This document shows, in pieces, positions 1 through 13,500 of a stretch of 64,000 nt of DNA. A program made the position numbers and the translations under genes. The notes under the pieces were generated by a model, which saw only the letters and a list, made by a program, of their open reading frames with translations, was not told where the DNA came from and did no database searches. Every line of letters starts with the position of its first letter. The first letter of the stretch is position 1. The DNA lies in assembly GCA_002633005.1 (NCBI GenBank), contig NMRA01000143.1, forward strand, positions 129,402-193,401, in the 5' to 3' direction. The stretch is from Phoronis australis (taxonomy: Eukaryota; Phoronida; Phoronidae).

Positions 1-1583
1 ATGCAAGTGAAGAAAATTTTGTGCAGAAATGGTATCCCTCATCCTTTAGTGTGAGAAAAATACATAGAGGTCGTGATATCGGAAGTTTTTAAGATGGCAA
101 ACAAAATGGCCAGCTTAAGCAGTCTTTTCTGTTTTCTGGCATGTTATTTCTTTTGTAACAGCTAAGAATGATAAAAAAGCATGCCATTGATTGAACACTT
201 CTCTTAGGAGGTTATCAACTTAATTAGACCAAATGACCCCAATGTAAAACAAACCTGGCAGACAAAATGACAGATGAAATGGCAATTTGCTGTATACCTT
301 TATTGAAAAAGGTAGTATTGATGTTTTTACATTAAGCAACTGAAAACATCTGAGGTTACAGTCAATAATGAAAACCAAACCAAGATGACTGACAAAATGG
401 CTGCTAAGTCCCAAGACACTAATTTACGCTACATGTATGTACACGTACTCTGTACAATTGATACCTTTATAAGCTTTGAAACAGCAGAAAAAATTTTACA
501 CCTAACTTTAATGGAAAATGGAACTATTTCATGTTTTTAGGGTACTTTAGCATTTATATACTACTGACTGATTTTTATTCTCTGTTTGTATAAATTTAAT
601 GTATTCAATGAAATACATATGTATACTCATTTGCGGTTGGTTGCTATGGTAAGAATATTTCCAAGTAACCGTTACAAAGAAACGGGCCGTCATTTTGGCA
701 CCTTTTGTTCAAAGTAATCAGTGATGCCCATTGGGCTCAGATTAATTTTCATTACTATTAATAAACGCCACACGATTGCGGTTACCATGGTTAGCAGGTT
801 GTCTAGCAACTACTGTCAAAGGGCCTTTTTTCGCAAATTTCTCCTAAAATTACCATTACAATGTTTTCACAAGACTGACAAATTTATGTCACTGAACAGA
901 AAACTTTTCAATACTGCATAAAGACAGTTTCCTAGTAAACGTTGCTAAGAAACTGTTCGGAATTTTGGCAACTCCTGCTAAAAGTGATCAGCATATCCTT
1001 AAATAACAATGCACCAAGCTCATGCTTTGTCACAACCTTTTTTCACATTTCACCATTTTGTACACCGCCTTGAAAAACAATGTTTACGCCATACAGGGAT
1101 GCAGAGAGGTACCATTTATGCAACAAAGCGTTGTCTTTCAATTTTGTCCGGGTCATCCTTAGAATGACTTGTCTAATTTTGGTCGAGTACAGAATCAGGA
1201 TTGTCTGAAATCAACAAAACATGGCGTTTGGTTTCCTTTTAAGAAGCTCTGTCACTTGCTCTTTTGGCCCTCTTCAACTTATCCTCAGAAATCTTTCCCG
1301 AACAATTAAGTAGTCGAATAAGACAGTTGTCTCCAATTTCGTATACGGAAATCGACGGAAGTAGGCAGGCTTTAACAACATAGAACAAATTGACAAAAGG
1401 TGACTGACGCTTGAGACGAGTTGATTGACAGCTCAACTTCAGCTTCAGGTTCGACATTGTGCGACACTGCTGAGTTGTATATGTACATTGCTGAACAATG
1501 GGGCATAAATCATACAACATCAAGGGTGTTAAACCAATCATAAAACAGGGTGCAGTCTATCTCGTGACGTTTGAATGTTACAG
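1..1583. other. Left flank / possible intron of the transporter gene
   Basis: No exon with family resemblance was seen. The stretch is AT-rich. A 100-codon open frame exists on the minus strand at 1239-1541, but it has no recognisable motif and no splice context. If the transporter's first coding exon lies further left, most of this is intron. Confidence 0.4.
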
Positions 1584-3300
1584 GCTATGGCAATGCGCCA
1601 CGTGTTCAGAATGCTCGGTTCCTTCGTTACTGGTTATCTCTTCGACAAGTTCCGTCGCCAGCGGGACCTGATAGTGGTGGTGATGGCATTTATCTTTGCT
1701 GCATCACTAATAGTCCAACTATGGGTTACCTCTACAGAGATGCTCGGTGTTTGTTACGCCATCTTTGGTTTTGCAACTGGCGGTCAAATGACTGGTAAGT
1801 TGTTTACCTTTTCAGGATTACTGGATAGCAATCATCCCGATCAACACCCAAAGCAGTACGTAATGTACCAAGTTTAGTAGTTTATCATAGATACAAGTAG
1901 TTAGCATATATTCAGCATCAACTGCCAGCTTACCTAGCAAAAGGTGCACCTCACTTCCTTGTCTGGATTGCTCGACTGGCATCCCACAATTCTGTGCATA
2001 TCCACGTATCGGTTTTCGCTTTCCGTAAAAGGTTGAATTGAACCCAGGAAACCGTACATACACTGAATCATCATTCAGTCATTATTCTAATCTTAAAATT
2101 GTACATCGGGACCCTGTGGCATGAAGATTGTGACGTCGTATTTTCACACTTCTCCAGGGGATAAGCATTAAATTTTATGCGCTATAGCAACCCAGGCAGT
2201 TACTCAATCTGTCGTTCAGTAGTAACATTACCAATGAATAGCTGATCCCAGCTTACTTCATTGCAGCAATCGTCGCAACAACACTGAACATCTGGCATGA
2301 TAAAGCCAACACGTACTTGCTGCTGGTTTACATGGGACCGCCGCTTGGACGATTCCTCACCCCATTATTCACTGTGCCCTTCCTTGGATCAGCCAGCAGC
2401 AGCAGGCATCACGTGTCTAATGCATCACTTCCAAGTACATCAAGAAACATTTCTAGCGAATGGATACCGTCAAGGATTGAAGTACCCTTCGCCATAATTA
2501 GTGGAGCTCTGTTGGTCTACGGTTTACCTTTTATATGGTTTTATGTAACAAGCCGGAAAAATATCACTGAAAGGACCGAAGAAAAGAGAAAATCTTTGAA
2601 AGAGACCCTTGACCCAGGAACATGTGCTGACGGCAAACGTTTCTTTGGGTTATTTATGGGTGTAGGAGTGGTTCTTTATTTCACTTGCATCAGGGGTCAA
2701 GATGAACCAATCTCGTCCTATACATACACGTATGTCATAACAGGCGGCTTAGATGTGTCTACAACAGAGGCCGCTTGGCTCGATTCGATGCAAGGAATCT
2801 GTCTCTCAGTAAGCCGAGGAATTACCGCCATTTTGGGCAAATGCATCCCCATAAGATATCTAGTGCTACCCAGTCTCGTACTTTCTAATGGTGCGGCCAT
2901 CGGTCTGTGTCGATTTGGCACGGAAAGCAGAGCACTTTTATGGACGTTTTTGGTTTTAAACGCAACCACAGTCAATGCTGCATGGCCTGGAGCAATTGCG
3001 TGGGTTGACCGATATGTCGAGACTACGGGCATCATGTCCGGATTTCCGGAAGCAGGAATTGGTCTGGGCGGATTCCTGTCACAGATCATTGTCGGTTGGA
3101 CTCTTGAGAATTACTCCGTTGTTTATGTGATGTATGTTAGTCTGATATTCGGGGGCGGAAGTACTACTGTAATGGTGGCCATGCATTCAGTTGCCTGTTT
3201 CTATGGCGACCGGTATAAGAGACGGTCACGTGAAGAGGTTACTGATGAGGTTGTCGTAAGAGCTGAAACTAAGATTGACGATGATGGCCGATTGTGTTGA
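1584..3300 (+). CDS. NaGLT1/MFSD4-like major facilitator sugar transporter, 3' part (two exons)
   Basis: Exon A runs 1584-1794 (after a TTACAG acceptor, ending in phase 1 before GTAAGT); exon B runs 2267-3300 (after TTGCAG, ending at TGA). Joined they give 414 codons open throughout. The first exon encodes TM2-TM4-like hydrophobic segments and the MFS loop motif GYLFDKFRR. The second starts with a segment resembling the sodium-dependent glucose transporter 1/MFSD4 signature (NIWHDKA, then GPPLGRFLTPLFTVPFLG), a hydrophilic central loop, and a C-terminal half with further hydrophobic helices, ending in a charged cytoplasmic tail. Members of this family move sugars or related solutes across the plasma membrane; the substrate here is inferred. 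The family normally has about 450-520 residues, so roughly one N-terminal exon (TM1) is missing. I found no convincing candidate in bases 1-1583, so it is either further upstream or too diverged. The usual acidic DTGGN motif near TM4 reads ATGGQMTG here, an unusual substitution. Confidence 0.82.
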
Positions 3301-4456
3301 GTCTTTTTTCTGATGTTTGTGGTATATGAAGAATGTAATGAGAATCATCGAGGGCGTCGGTACGTGCACACTAAACAAAATATTTGCCTACTTGTAGCAC
3401 GGGTACGTTTTCTTCCCAAGGCAATTGAACGACCGATGACTAACGAACGTCGGGCAACGTTTCGTCGTATGTCCGACTGGAGCCGCTGCGAAAGTCTCCC
3501 GGGTAGTTCGCAAAGACGAATTTTTGATCGAATCCCTGCTATGAAAGGGACATTCTCGGCGAGAAAAGTAATTTTTCATAAATTAGCTGTAGCACTGAGT
3601 CGAACCTACTCTCTCCACGCGTTAAATATTATTAAACGTATTCCAATGAGGGTCACTTCAGACTCCCTCTTACAACACTTTCGAAGTCCAATGTTGAATG
3701 AGGGCGCTGTGGTTTTCAACACAAGTTTCCGAAAGAGCCTCACCATTTTTTCTTAAGCGCCCCCTGTTTTTTTGTCGAGGTAAAATTCTCTTGGAGAAAA
3801 TAGACATTTTTAAGGAGCCTTGGAAATCCCGGCCACCGTCAAGTATAGTTGCAAAATGAGGAAACACAAATTTCGATACGACCACTGGTAATATTGCTGA
3901 TACTACTCAAAAATAAACATCCGAAGTCAAACCTGATTTATTGAAACGTTGCTTTATTAAACACACAACACAAACCGTGACTACGAAGACTAGCTTGATT
4001 GAATGGTTTAATACAGTGGCAGAGTTTAAGGTATGCTGGGGTGTTCCATAAAGATTTGACTGCGTTCCGCCTTCACAAACGGTGCCATGGTGAGGTCTTG
4101 TGTTCTGGAGGAAATCGAAGCACGGACATTGCACCTAGTTTACCTAATAAGGGTTCACTGGTCTTTATCATCGCATACAGATACACCCTTCAATTGTTAA
4201 GGTTTATGTTGAAGCAGTGACATGTATTCTCCTGACCGGTACTTTTGACCACTTGAAGGTCATCCAAAGTCTGTCGAAAATGGAATAAATCGCCATCTTG
4301 TGGCATAACCTCACAGACGATCTTCTATAGTTATATACGAGGAAAACCATCATGAGGTCTTACGAACCTCAGAAGGAATCCCGTTGCGTAGTTCCAGGTT
4401 AGTTCATGACCACAAGGTAAGGCTGAAAATACACTTGATTCTTATCTCGCGAGAGG
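3301..4456. other. Transporter 3' untranslated/intergenic region with AATAAA
   Basis: Follows the transporter TGA. An AATAAA hexamer lies at about 3911-3917 and is the first good poly(A) signal on the plus strand. A 147-codon open frame at 3313-3756 begins immediately after the stop and is basic and low in hydrophobic pattern. It resembles nothing known to me and is best read as untranslated sequence. The transporter and the minus-strand ADAMTSL5-like gene converge here, tail to tail. Confidence 0.45.
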
Positions 4457-4462
4457 TTTATT
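4457..4462 (-). terminator. Poly(A) signal of the ADAMTSL5-like gene
   Basis: AATAAA on the minus strand (TTTATT on plus), about 113 nt past the TGA at 4575. It is the first canonical hexamer downstream, giving a short 3' UTR. Confidence 0.6.
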
Positions 4463-4574
4463 AAAAGAGTTTTTAAAATAGCATTTTGGGAGAGCCTGAT
4501 CAAATATATTCACATTATTGGCTCTCAGGCTAGATTGCAATACTGCGACCAGTTTTCCTTCATTCACCAGGTCT

Positions 4575-7500
4575 TCATCTCGATTTCCCACAGTGCTCTC
4601 TAGCCTGGTTCAGAAGGTCTTTGAAGTTCAAGGCTGCTTCTATGGACAGTTCTCTTACATAACTCGTTGGCTGGATGACTATTCGCGAGTGTCGCGACTT
4701 GTCATCGTAGTTCGCCATTATTACATAGTCGTGACCGATCTTGATTGGCGGACACTTGCAATTCCCGGATGTTCCCATCGACCAAATGAATTCGTCCCTG
4801 AGTAGTGGAAACATTGACTTAAACGTCTGCTCGACTGCCACTTGGTACCTCGTGTTACCCTCCATTTGCCGCTGATGCACGACTTTGCCCTTTAAGACTG
4901 CGGAAACAGGAAGATGAGGACAATGTAGTGTTAATGTATGAAGCAGTGTTTGGCCAAAATAAAGTAATCAAAAAAGAAGTGTTCCCTCCGTTTTCCTGTA
5001 GTCCTAATTTCTATGATTTTAGAAATTAAACATAATCCATACATTCATTAAGAAATTCACGACAATCTGACATATATCTTAAAGGGGCTGTGAACCCCTG
5101 TTTCGTTCAAGAAGCAAGCTTTTGATTTTCATTACTTGTCGCTACGAAATTGATCTCAACTCATTATTCATAAGTGATTCATGGCTTTTTAAAAAAACTG
5201 ACATTTCGTTGAGACAGTGCTTGGAGCAAAGAATGACGCGTGGCAAGCCAACTTGTCTCAGAAGCTGATCTCATGCAGTAACGAACTGTCAGTTATTTGA
5301 AGCTCTAAAATCACCGTGAATTTGACTAGAAACAATTTGAAATCAATTTTGTAACGGTAAATAGTCTAAATCAAATTTGTTTTGTGATGGAAGGCAGGTG
5401 TAGAGTAGCGTTATGGATATTTGACTTGCGGTGAGAGCAAGTGATTTTAGAAAATAACACTAGTAGGAAAACGAAAGTCTCAAAATGGATGGTTCGCAAT
5501 GGTTCACTGTTTCAGAAAGATGATTTCAGTTTGAAATATTACAGGGGTACTATATTCCCTTTTACGACACGGAAAAAGTTCCAACAATGTATTCTCGGCG
5601 TTTTCTTTTCCATTTCCTTGAAAATGAATGTCACGTGCAACTTACTTCGAAAGTCCAAAGTTTGGTCGGATTAGATAAAAGTGAGACTTTAGATGGGACA
5701 GTGCACCTGCTTTGAGATCTGAATTTTAGGTAATGAGTAAAAACGACTGTTTCACGTTACAGCTTTTAACTCATCCCCGTCCTGAACTCACCGAAATCGG
5801 CTTTGCAGAAATGCTTGTAATCCTCTGTGACGTGAGGACATTCCCCTCTGCAGTCGTCTGAAAAAGTAGTCACGCTACTAACTCAAACAGCCTTAAGTCC
5901 AGTTTACACACTCCGCACAGATATGACTTCGTAAACGATCGTCGTGTAGACAAGCGAATGATGCTAAAAATCGCGTAGATGTTGTCACTTAAAATGGAAC
6001 AGTCTACCCAGTTGGATTATACGACATACAAAGTACACGCAGAACCTTAATGTTCATCCTTACCCAATATCAACTTATACTATAAAAGCGTAATTCAAAG
6101 ACGTAGCTTGCATATGGGCACGACAGAAACTGTACACGGACTAACTAGAAAATCCAGATTTGTATCGAATCCAGATTGTCTGCCAATCTCCCTTCAATTT
6201 CAGACGAATGTTAAATACATTTAATGCCTCAGAATCAGACTAGTGCCAACTTGGTCTATATGCGGAGATGTAAAACTGTCACCGGAACAAGCGTCAAGTT
6301 ATAGGCTAACTGATATCTAGGGTATAGCTACGCCCCTACAAACCTACCTATGGGCGGGCCACATAGACACAACGTTGGAATTATGTTTAGACCACAGGCG
6401 TCCTCAGCTTCTGATCGTCCCCAATACACTATATATACCACGTGCCTCGAGTTTGGTCAGCTCTTGGCTCTTATAGGCTGATGATTGTCACGTGTCTTTA
6501 GGGGCGTTTTTCTTTGTTATTGTAACCTCGTTTTCAGTTCACTTCGTTCCCGCCACATTGTTGTACGTCAAAAACTCATTCAATTTTCCCACCCTCTTCC
6601 TCCCAGTTTTCGTACTTCCACGTGGCCGACGCTTTTTATTGCCCATCTTACCAGTGATTACCTATTATACGTTATTTACCTGTATTCGTGTTATTGTAAT
6701 TGTACTAGTCATAATAAATGACCTTATATCGCCTATCTCGGTCTCCTTTTCGTCTCTGGTAACGAGCTTGCGACGCACGTATCATTTATCTATTATTCGG
6801 GACATATGTCGATCATAAATAATACCACAAGGTATGACATTCCGGACTAGAAATTCTACGGGTGCTTCACTTCAGCCGTCCATAACAAACACAAAGCTCA
6901 ATAAATTTACACAAAACAGACGTTCAACGAATTATGAGGAATTGTTCTTTCTCCCAATACCAATTAAAGTGTCCTGCTTCACCGAGTTCGCAAGAAATTC
7001 GTGGTCAAAGCACAAAAATGTTCCCAAAAATCCCACGCATCGAGCCTCCTTGGACGGTTCGATTTGTCCCGGAGTGTCACGACATCGCTAACACCAGACA
7101 CTTCGTTAGCTTCCGTGATGAACTGGCAATTGCCGTCCATCCGTAACTCATCGGATAATTCCGTACCGTCCTTGACCTCGAACCGTCCAAGGAGGCTCGA
7201 TGCGTGTGCTTTTTTGTGTTTTGACCGCGAATTTGTTGCGATCTGGCTGGAGCAGGACACCGTGAATGGTATTAGAAGAAAGAACAATTACTAATGGTTT
7301 GTTGAAACCCTGTTTTGTGTAAATTTATTGAGTTTTGCGTTTGATATGGACGGCTAAAGTGAAGCACCCGTGGAATTTCTGGTCGGGAGTGTCGTACCTT
7401 GTAGTATTTATATAGTGTGTTGTGGACGACCAGAAGCTGAGGACGTCTGTGGTTTAGACAACAAGTTACATTGCTGCTTCGTAAGCATGAATTGTACGGT

Positions 7501-10500
7501 CAATTCAAAACAAGCCGTCGGTCACCAGTGGCGGATTTAGGGGGGGGGCGGGCAAGGGGGCCATGGCCCCCCTAAAATTCTACCAGATACTATTTGGGAG
7601 TTCGGGTGCGCGCAAGCAGGGGCTCGTCGGGGGTGAATAAACAACGCATAGGTCCTGAACAAACTCAACAAACCCCGTTTACCGTTTTATTTTTTAGTCA
7701 ACAGGTCCGCAAGCCCAAACATTCGAGGCCTCTGCGTACCCACATTTTAAGCTGGGCGCGCGCATCTGTCGAAATTCTGGTTATAACCGTGCCCTGGCAC
7801 CCCCTAACTCAAAATCCTGGATCCGCCCCTGGTCACTAGCCAGCAGTCAACTGAACACCGCCTTGTGATCGAGCAGTCTGCTGCCTATTGAGAGATGACG
7901 ACTTATCGAAAAAGAGAGTATTTAAATAAAATAGGCCTACGCAATGCTTTGCGGGTATTTTAGTACTCACTGTTGCGCAGCAGGGGTTGTGGTCGAGATG
8001 AAACACCACTCTGCGGATTTTTGGGGAAACTGCCAAGGCGAGATGTGGTTGGACGGTATCCATTGCCGTTACCTCGTTGCGTCGCCGCTGGAGTTATTTT
8101 TCTGGTTGTGAAAGGTGGGGATCTTGTTCTATCCGTTACAACGGCGATTGGCCTCCAAACGATTGGCGGCTGTGTTGGTCTGTGATGTCGTCTGGTGAGG
8201 AATTGAGTCTGTGGACTCCATCTAGCGGTGGACGATGTAGAGGCTGTCCTAGTGTTTCCCGACGTTGTTGTTCTAATGGTGCTTTGTTTGTTGTTGTACT
8301 TCTGTCCATACTCGGTTGTCCCCACAGTAGAGTACTTCTCCTTCTGCACGTTCTCTTTCGGGTTTACGTTAAGCTCAGGTCTATTATAGTTCGTGTTGAC
8401 GCCATTGTTATTATAGATTGTATTTTTGTCGACTGTGTTGGTGGGCTGCTTGTTGCCACCTACTGAACTGATCGTCTCTTCACCAGCCGAGGTTTGCTCA
8501 CGGTGATTGTCGATCACTTTTACGGTCGCGTGTCCGTGTTGAAGCTCATCGCCAGTGTATTGAAGCGTGGGGATGATTTTCCACGTGGGCTTCGGCGGCG
8601 TTGCCGAAGCTGCGGATTTTTGGGTGGTTTTCGTTCTCCACGTGTTGAAAGCTTTTCGGACAACAACATCATCGTCATCGGCCGTATCGCTAATCGCAGA
8701 TTTCTCGTTATCAACAGCTGTTTGAATAATCTGGTTGAAAATCAAATCTTGGAGACTTGGCCAAAATGATGAAGTCGATTTTGTTGTTCGAACTGCACTC
8801 TGAGTTGACGGCACTTGGGTATTTGTTACTAACCTTGTAGTAACTGGTTTTGGCGCTGGTGTACTTGTTGGTCTCGACGTTGAATGCGTCTGCAAAGTAG
8901 AAGCAAAGCGTTTCAGCTGCTTCCAATTCCATTGGCTGTCCTTCCAATGCTTACGTCATTAGTTACGTAACATCTCCCCACAAGCATGCATATTCAAAAA
9001 AGTCTAAACTGAAAAGGCACGAAACAAGCACTCTTTGTGAAAAAACAAATCTTGATTTAGGCGCCACTTTTAAAATCAGCCTCATCTTGCACGTTACTCA
9101 ACTTTTAATTTCTTGGCATGAGAAGACAGAGCGTCGTGTGCTTCACCGAAAGTGGTTAGGATGGACATCAAAGAAAATTTAGGCGTTTTATTCTAATCAA
9201 TTTCAATAAAAATAAAGTATGAACACGAAGATCTATTTAAGGTGTACAAAATTAATTCAGCTGTGAAAAAAGATGGTGTTTTTAACACCTTTATAACCGC
9301 TTCTGCGACTATGTTTGCGAAACACGAACCCAACGAAATCGGAAACAGAGAACGCGTTAGTCAAGACTTTGAAGACAACGGTGACATTTTAACTCTGATA
9401 TACCTGAGTTACGGAATCCAACGAACGTGGACGATACTTAGGAAATCTTGCATCGTTCTCATACTTGCCCTTAGGTAACCAGAATTCGTACTTGATTCTA
9501 GTATTTGGTTCCCTGAGAAGTACCTTCAAAGACAATATTTAAAATATTTAACCAATGGAATGTTATACGACTGCTCCTGGTGGCGTCTGTTGTGTACAGT
9601 TGGGCGTTTTGAGCTCAACAAGAAAGGAACATGGGTACAGAGTTTTTTAAAATCTAAGAAAATTAGTCATAAAGCATTTTGTATTCGAGTTAAATAATTC
9701 ATTATTTTAGCTAAATGACAAATTTTAAATAATGAGTAATTAGACTTTAAGGGTGAATTGTTTAAAAACAGGCTCATTAAATAATTTCCAAACGCTTGGT
9801 GTCCTTTCAAGATCTCTTTACTTATCAATGATTATTGTCGAGCTTAAAATTTGTTTAAGGTTATCATTAAATATAACCAACAATCTACAAAATTTACGTT
9901 TGGACTGCAGACGAATTTGACATTAATTCGGTCACGTGAACGTGTTTTTGTAAAAGTTTGAAAAAAGAAATTCACATCCCTAACACAGCAACTGTTATCA
10001 AAGCAAAACCAGTTTTCTTTTGATATGAATATTCAAGGTGAAATCTCCAAATGCCGTCGCAGTTTCCGAAATTACCTTTTCTTTTTTGTTAGACCTAATC
10101 CTTGATATTTAATATTTAATTTTCTATAGACTGTTATGCAAAATCGAAAATTTCTAGACCCTTGGTTCAGGTCTCTATCTCTTCAATTCGTTTCAACTGT
10201 AAATTGATAAAGCTTGAAAATGTTTTCAGGTAATCAGTGCAATGGGCTCACCTGAGCCGCCCACCTGTGCGCACTGTAATTAAGTTTCATAGGATTTCAT
10301 AAACAGGGCATCAAAACCAGCTTATCCAAAGCACTGATTGTTCACCTTTCATAAGTTCTCTCATTAAGCGAATTTTATCATGATATTTTGAAGTATAGAA
10401 TGATGTTCTGTGCCAAGTAAAATGAAGTAGAAAACGACATAAAGTAGGCCAAGAAATATAAATTGATGTCATTCACGGTATTCAGCTTCAGACTCAACTA

Positions 10501-13500
10501 TGTTAAGTAATTTTGAAACACTTGGTACCTCATAGAAAAATAAAAATTGAATTGCTTACAAAAATAAAGTCTCAAGGGAAAACACCAAATGCATATACAC
10601 GTGGCTAACACCAGAGTGGAACTAAAGGTTCACGTAATCCATCTTCCATACTTTTCTTTAAGTCATGCGTTGTTGTCTCACCATAGCCACCAAGTCCTCG
10701 GTGGTGGGGCCTCTGGCGTGAATAGTCTCTACGTTGTCCTTCGACCTGTCATAGTAGAACATGGATCCTGCGATGTCTTGAAATCCTGGAAATCCCGACT
10801 TCAACTTTTCCTTGAATACCAGTTCATCTGCCGCTGTCGACAGCGCTGAAATCAAACAAGGCGTAGTTTGTGTAAGAAAAGATCCAACTGCAGACGTCCC
10901 GCTTTCTTTTGCTAATTTTACATCTTCTCATTTATGCGAAGTTAGAGCCACATTTCATCGCTCAGTAGATTTAGCCTTGTTTCCATACTTATGTCCACTA
11001 CTAAGGTTCATGAGCGGGTTTCAGTTATCTTGCAATTGCGCAAACCTTCATATTGGTTTGCCTCAGGTACGAGTTAACGTTGAGGTGCAAATATTTCAGC
11101 TCAGTTTTCTGCATGTACCTAAAAAATTGCTTCCTTTCTCCGTGATGAGGATGTGCCGAGCTCCTTTTGGAATGACTGTAACCCTGTGGTATCTAAACAT
11201 ACCTGAAACAATTAAAACACATTGACACGTGTTGAAGACTCATCAAATGATTCTAAACTGACGTGTAATTTACAACTCTAGACATTCACGTACTGCTCCC
11301 AAGTCATTTGTTTGGGATGACCGCATCCTGCGAATCGAAATCCGATTAGTTATATTCACTGGGCATGGGCGGCATTCCGTAAAGCAGGTTTGTTGCGAGA
11401 AAAGCTACTTCACGTAAATTTCCATGAGATATCGCCGTGTATTAAATGTGATTGTGGCAGCTTTGCTCGCAAGTATCTTTCCGTAAGTTACAGTGTTTAG
11501 ATGTGATAATTAGAGCGACCAAAAGGACAGGTATGTTAAAATCCGGTTATAAGATATAACTATCACTTATTTAGTAGCGTGAAAAAGTCATACCAAGGTT
11601 TTCAGATGTAATTAATAAGACAAAAAATATGTAAATGAATTGACCGTTTAGCGTTATAGAAAAACGCTCTACGCCACAATCCGAAAATCGTTTCGAAAAT
11701 GAGCGTAAAATATTTTAATCATCCATCTTTCAAACTTTGTCACGTGATCTTTTTGTCTTTTAAGTTATTAAGTTTACCATTTTATTTTAAACCAACACCT
11801 GATTTAATTCTGAAAGAGCGCCCGGAGCGAATGTTTTTTATGATAAACCGCTGATGAAAATAAGGGCGCTCTTTTGGAAGAAAAACATTTTGAATGCTAG
11901 GCTTAGCATCTTCATGGTCTCAAACGCAGAAGTTACAAATCAGTCTAAAACTTAGTCTAAAAATGTGAATTGTTGGATAAAATGCATGACTGACGTTTCA
12001 GTATTGAATACCAAAAGGACCTTTTTGAATTCTCCACTACAATAATGCAGAATTCACGGAGCAGATAGCGTGCGCTACCTGGCGGTCACTTACTTGCATG
12101 CGTTGAAACGAAAAGGTACCTAGTGGAATCAATTTATTGGAACGTACCTTTTCCCCGCTGAGCGTAGACGCCTTTGTGAAGGAAACACGTTCTATTCTTG
12201 CCAAAACACACGCCACACATGTCTTCTCCGTAGTGAGATCCAATAAACCCATCACATCCAACTTTCTACAAAAATGCAATTGCACCTCCACCTAATTACT
12301 AGACTAGTATCATAGCATGAGACTAGACGGCTCAGATCTATTCTGGCTCATGATTACTCATAGAAATGACGTCGAGTTACTTAGCAACAAAGTCTGGACC
12401 TCCCAACAAGTGTACAAATTGTTCCCCTTTTTTACTTTTAATTCCACTGCGCTGTCCTCTGTGTCATGGCAGCACATTTACAAGTTTGCTGCTGACATAC
12501 CTGTATACTGCGCTTAAGTTTATTCGTAAATGCGCAGTACTGAAGCGACACCTATCGGGCCATTTAACTCACGCAACTTTCCAAAGGAAGTTGAAGCAAT
12601 CAGTAATTTGACGGTATTGTAGGCTTGCACGAAGCTGATCGCGCGCTGAAGTATGGAGCTAGGCCACATGATTACCTGTGTGCTGAAAACGTGTACCGTG
12701 TAATTTGCTGCATTGAGGGTTAGCCTAAGACCTAGCTATTCACGTCAATCTTAGGTGCGCGCTGGTTAACCATTTGAGCCTCGTGAGTGAGAATAGTGGT
12801 CACTTCGAATTTGAGAACACTTTAGAAAACAATTGTTTGCCAATTATGCTGTTGTTTTGGAAGATGTTTATGTTCTATTATAGAATTTCTAGCAAATTTT
12901 GGCAAAGCTGATCTCGAGTCCTTTTAAGGTAAACGACACTAACTCCAGTTATTGGAAAGCTTCCAAACATTGGTGGAAATTTTTGACGCAATCAAATGAT
13001 TTGAAGGGTAATGGTTTTTGAGAAGTTGACGAAACTAAAAATTTACAATTACATCTGTAACACGCATGGACCTTTTTCATTTCGCGTAGTGATCTATTCA
13101 ATCAAGCGCTTTGGAGACGTAAAAACAGTGACTTTTGTGTACGTACCATACAGCGCCCTCTCACGCAAAGATCATTGGAGTTTGTTGAACAAGGCGTGCC
13201 GTCTATCACGTTTCCGAATGTTTTGGTGAAATCGTAGGGCTCCGCTGTACACGTTAGCTTACATCTACGTTTGTCTGAAATACATAAGTAGATCTCATCA
13301 CTTGCGCATCATCTAATCAGTGTTAAATATTCTAATGCTAGCTGCTGGACAAAACAGAATTTGTCAATTTCAGACATAACGGAGTTCATCCGTCATTTTA
13401 ACATCTCAGTATTAATAACTGATACAAAGTTACCAATGTAATTCTCCTTGGCATGCTGATTGTCGCGGTAAGTTTGTTATGCTTAATCACAGGTTCATGG

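Noticed and set aside
1239-1541. 100-codon minus-strand frame
   Set aside because: No recognisable domain; length is compatible with chance in a window this size.
3313-3756. 147-codon plus-strand frame after the transporter stop
   Set aside because: No motif, no splice context, and it sits where the 3' UTR is expected.
6834-7294. Open frames on both strands sharing HASSLLGRF
   Set aside because: Mirror images caused by the inverted arms of the fold-back element.
8077-8769. Plus-strand frames of 129 and 91 codons
   Set aside because: Antisense shadows of the low-complexity exon 9.
10812-11225. 137-codon plus-strand frame
   Set aside because: Antisense shadow of ADAMTSL5-like exons 6 and 7.
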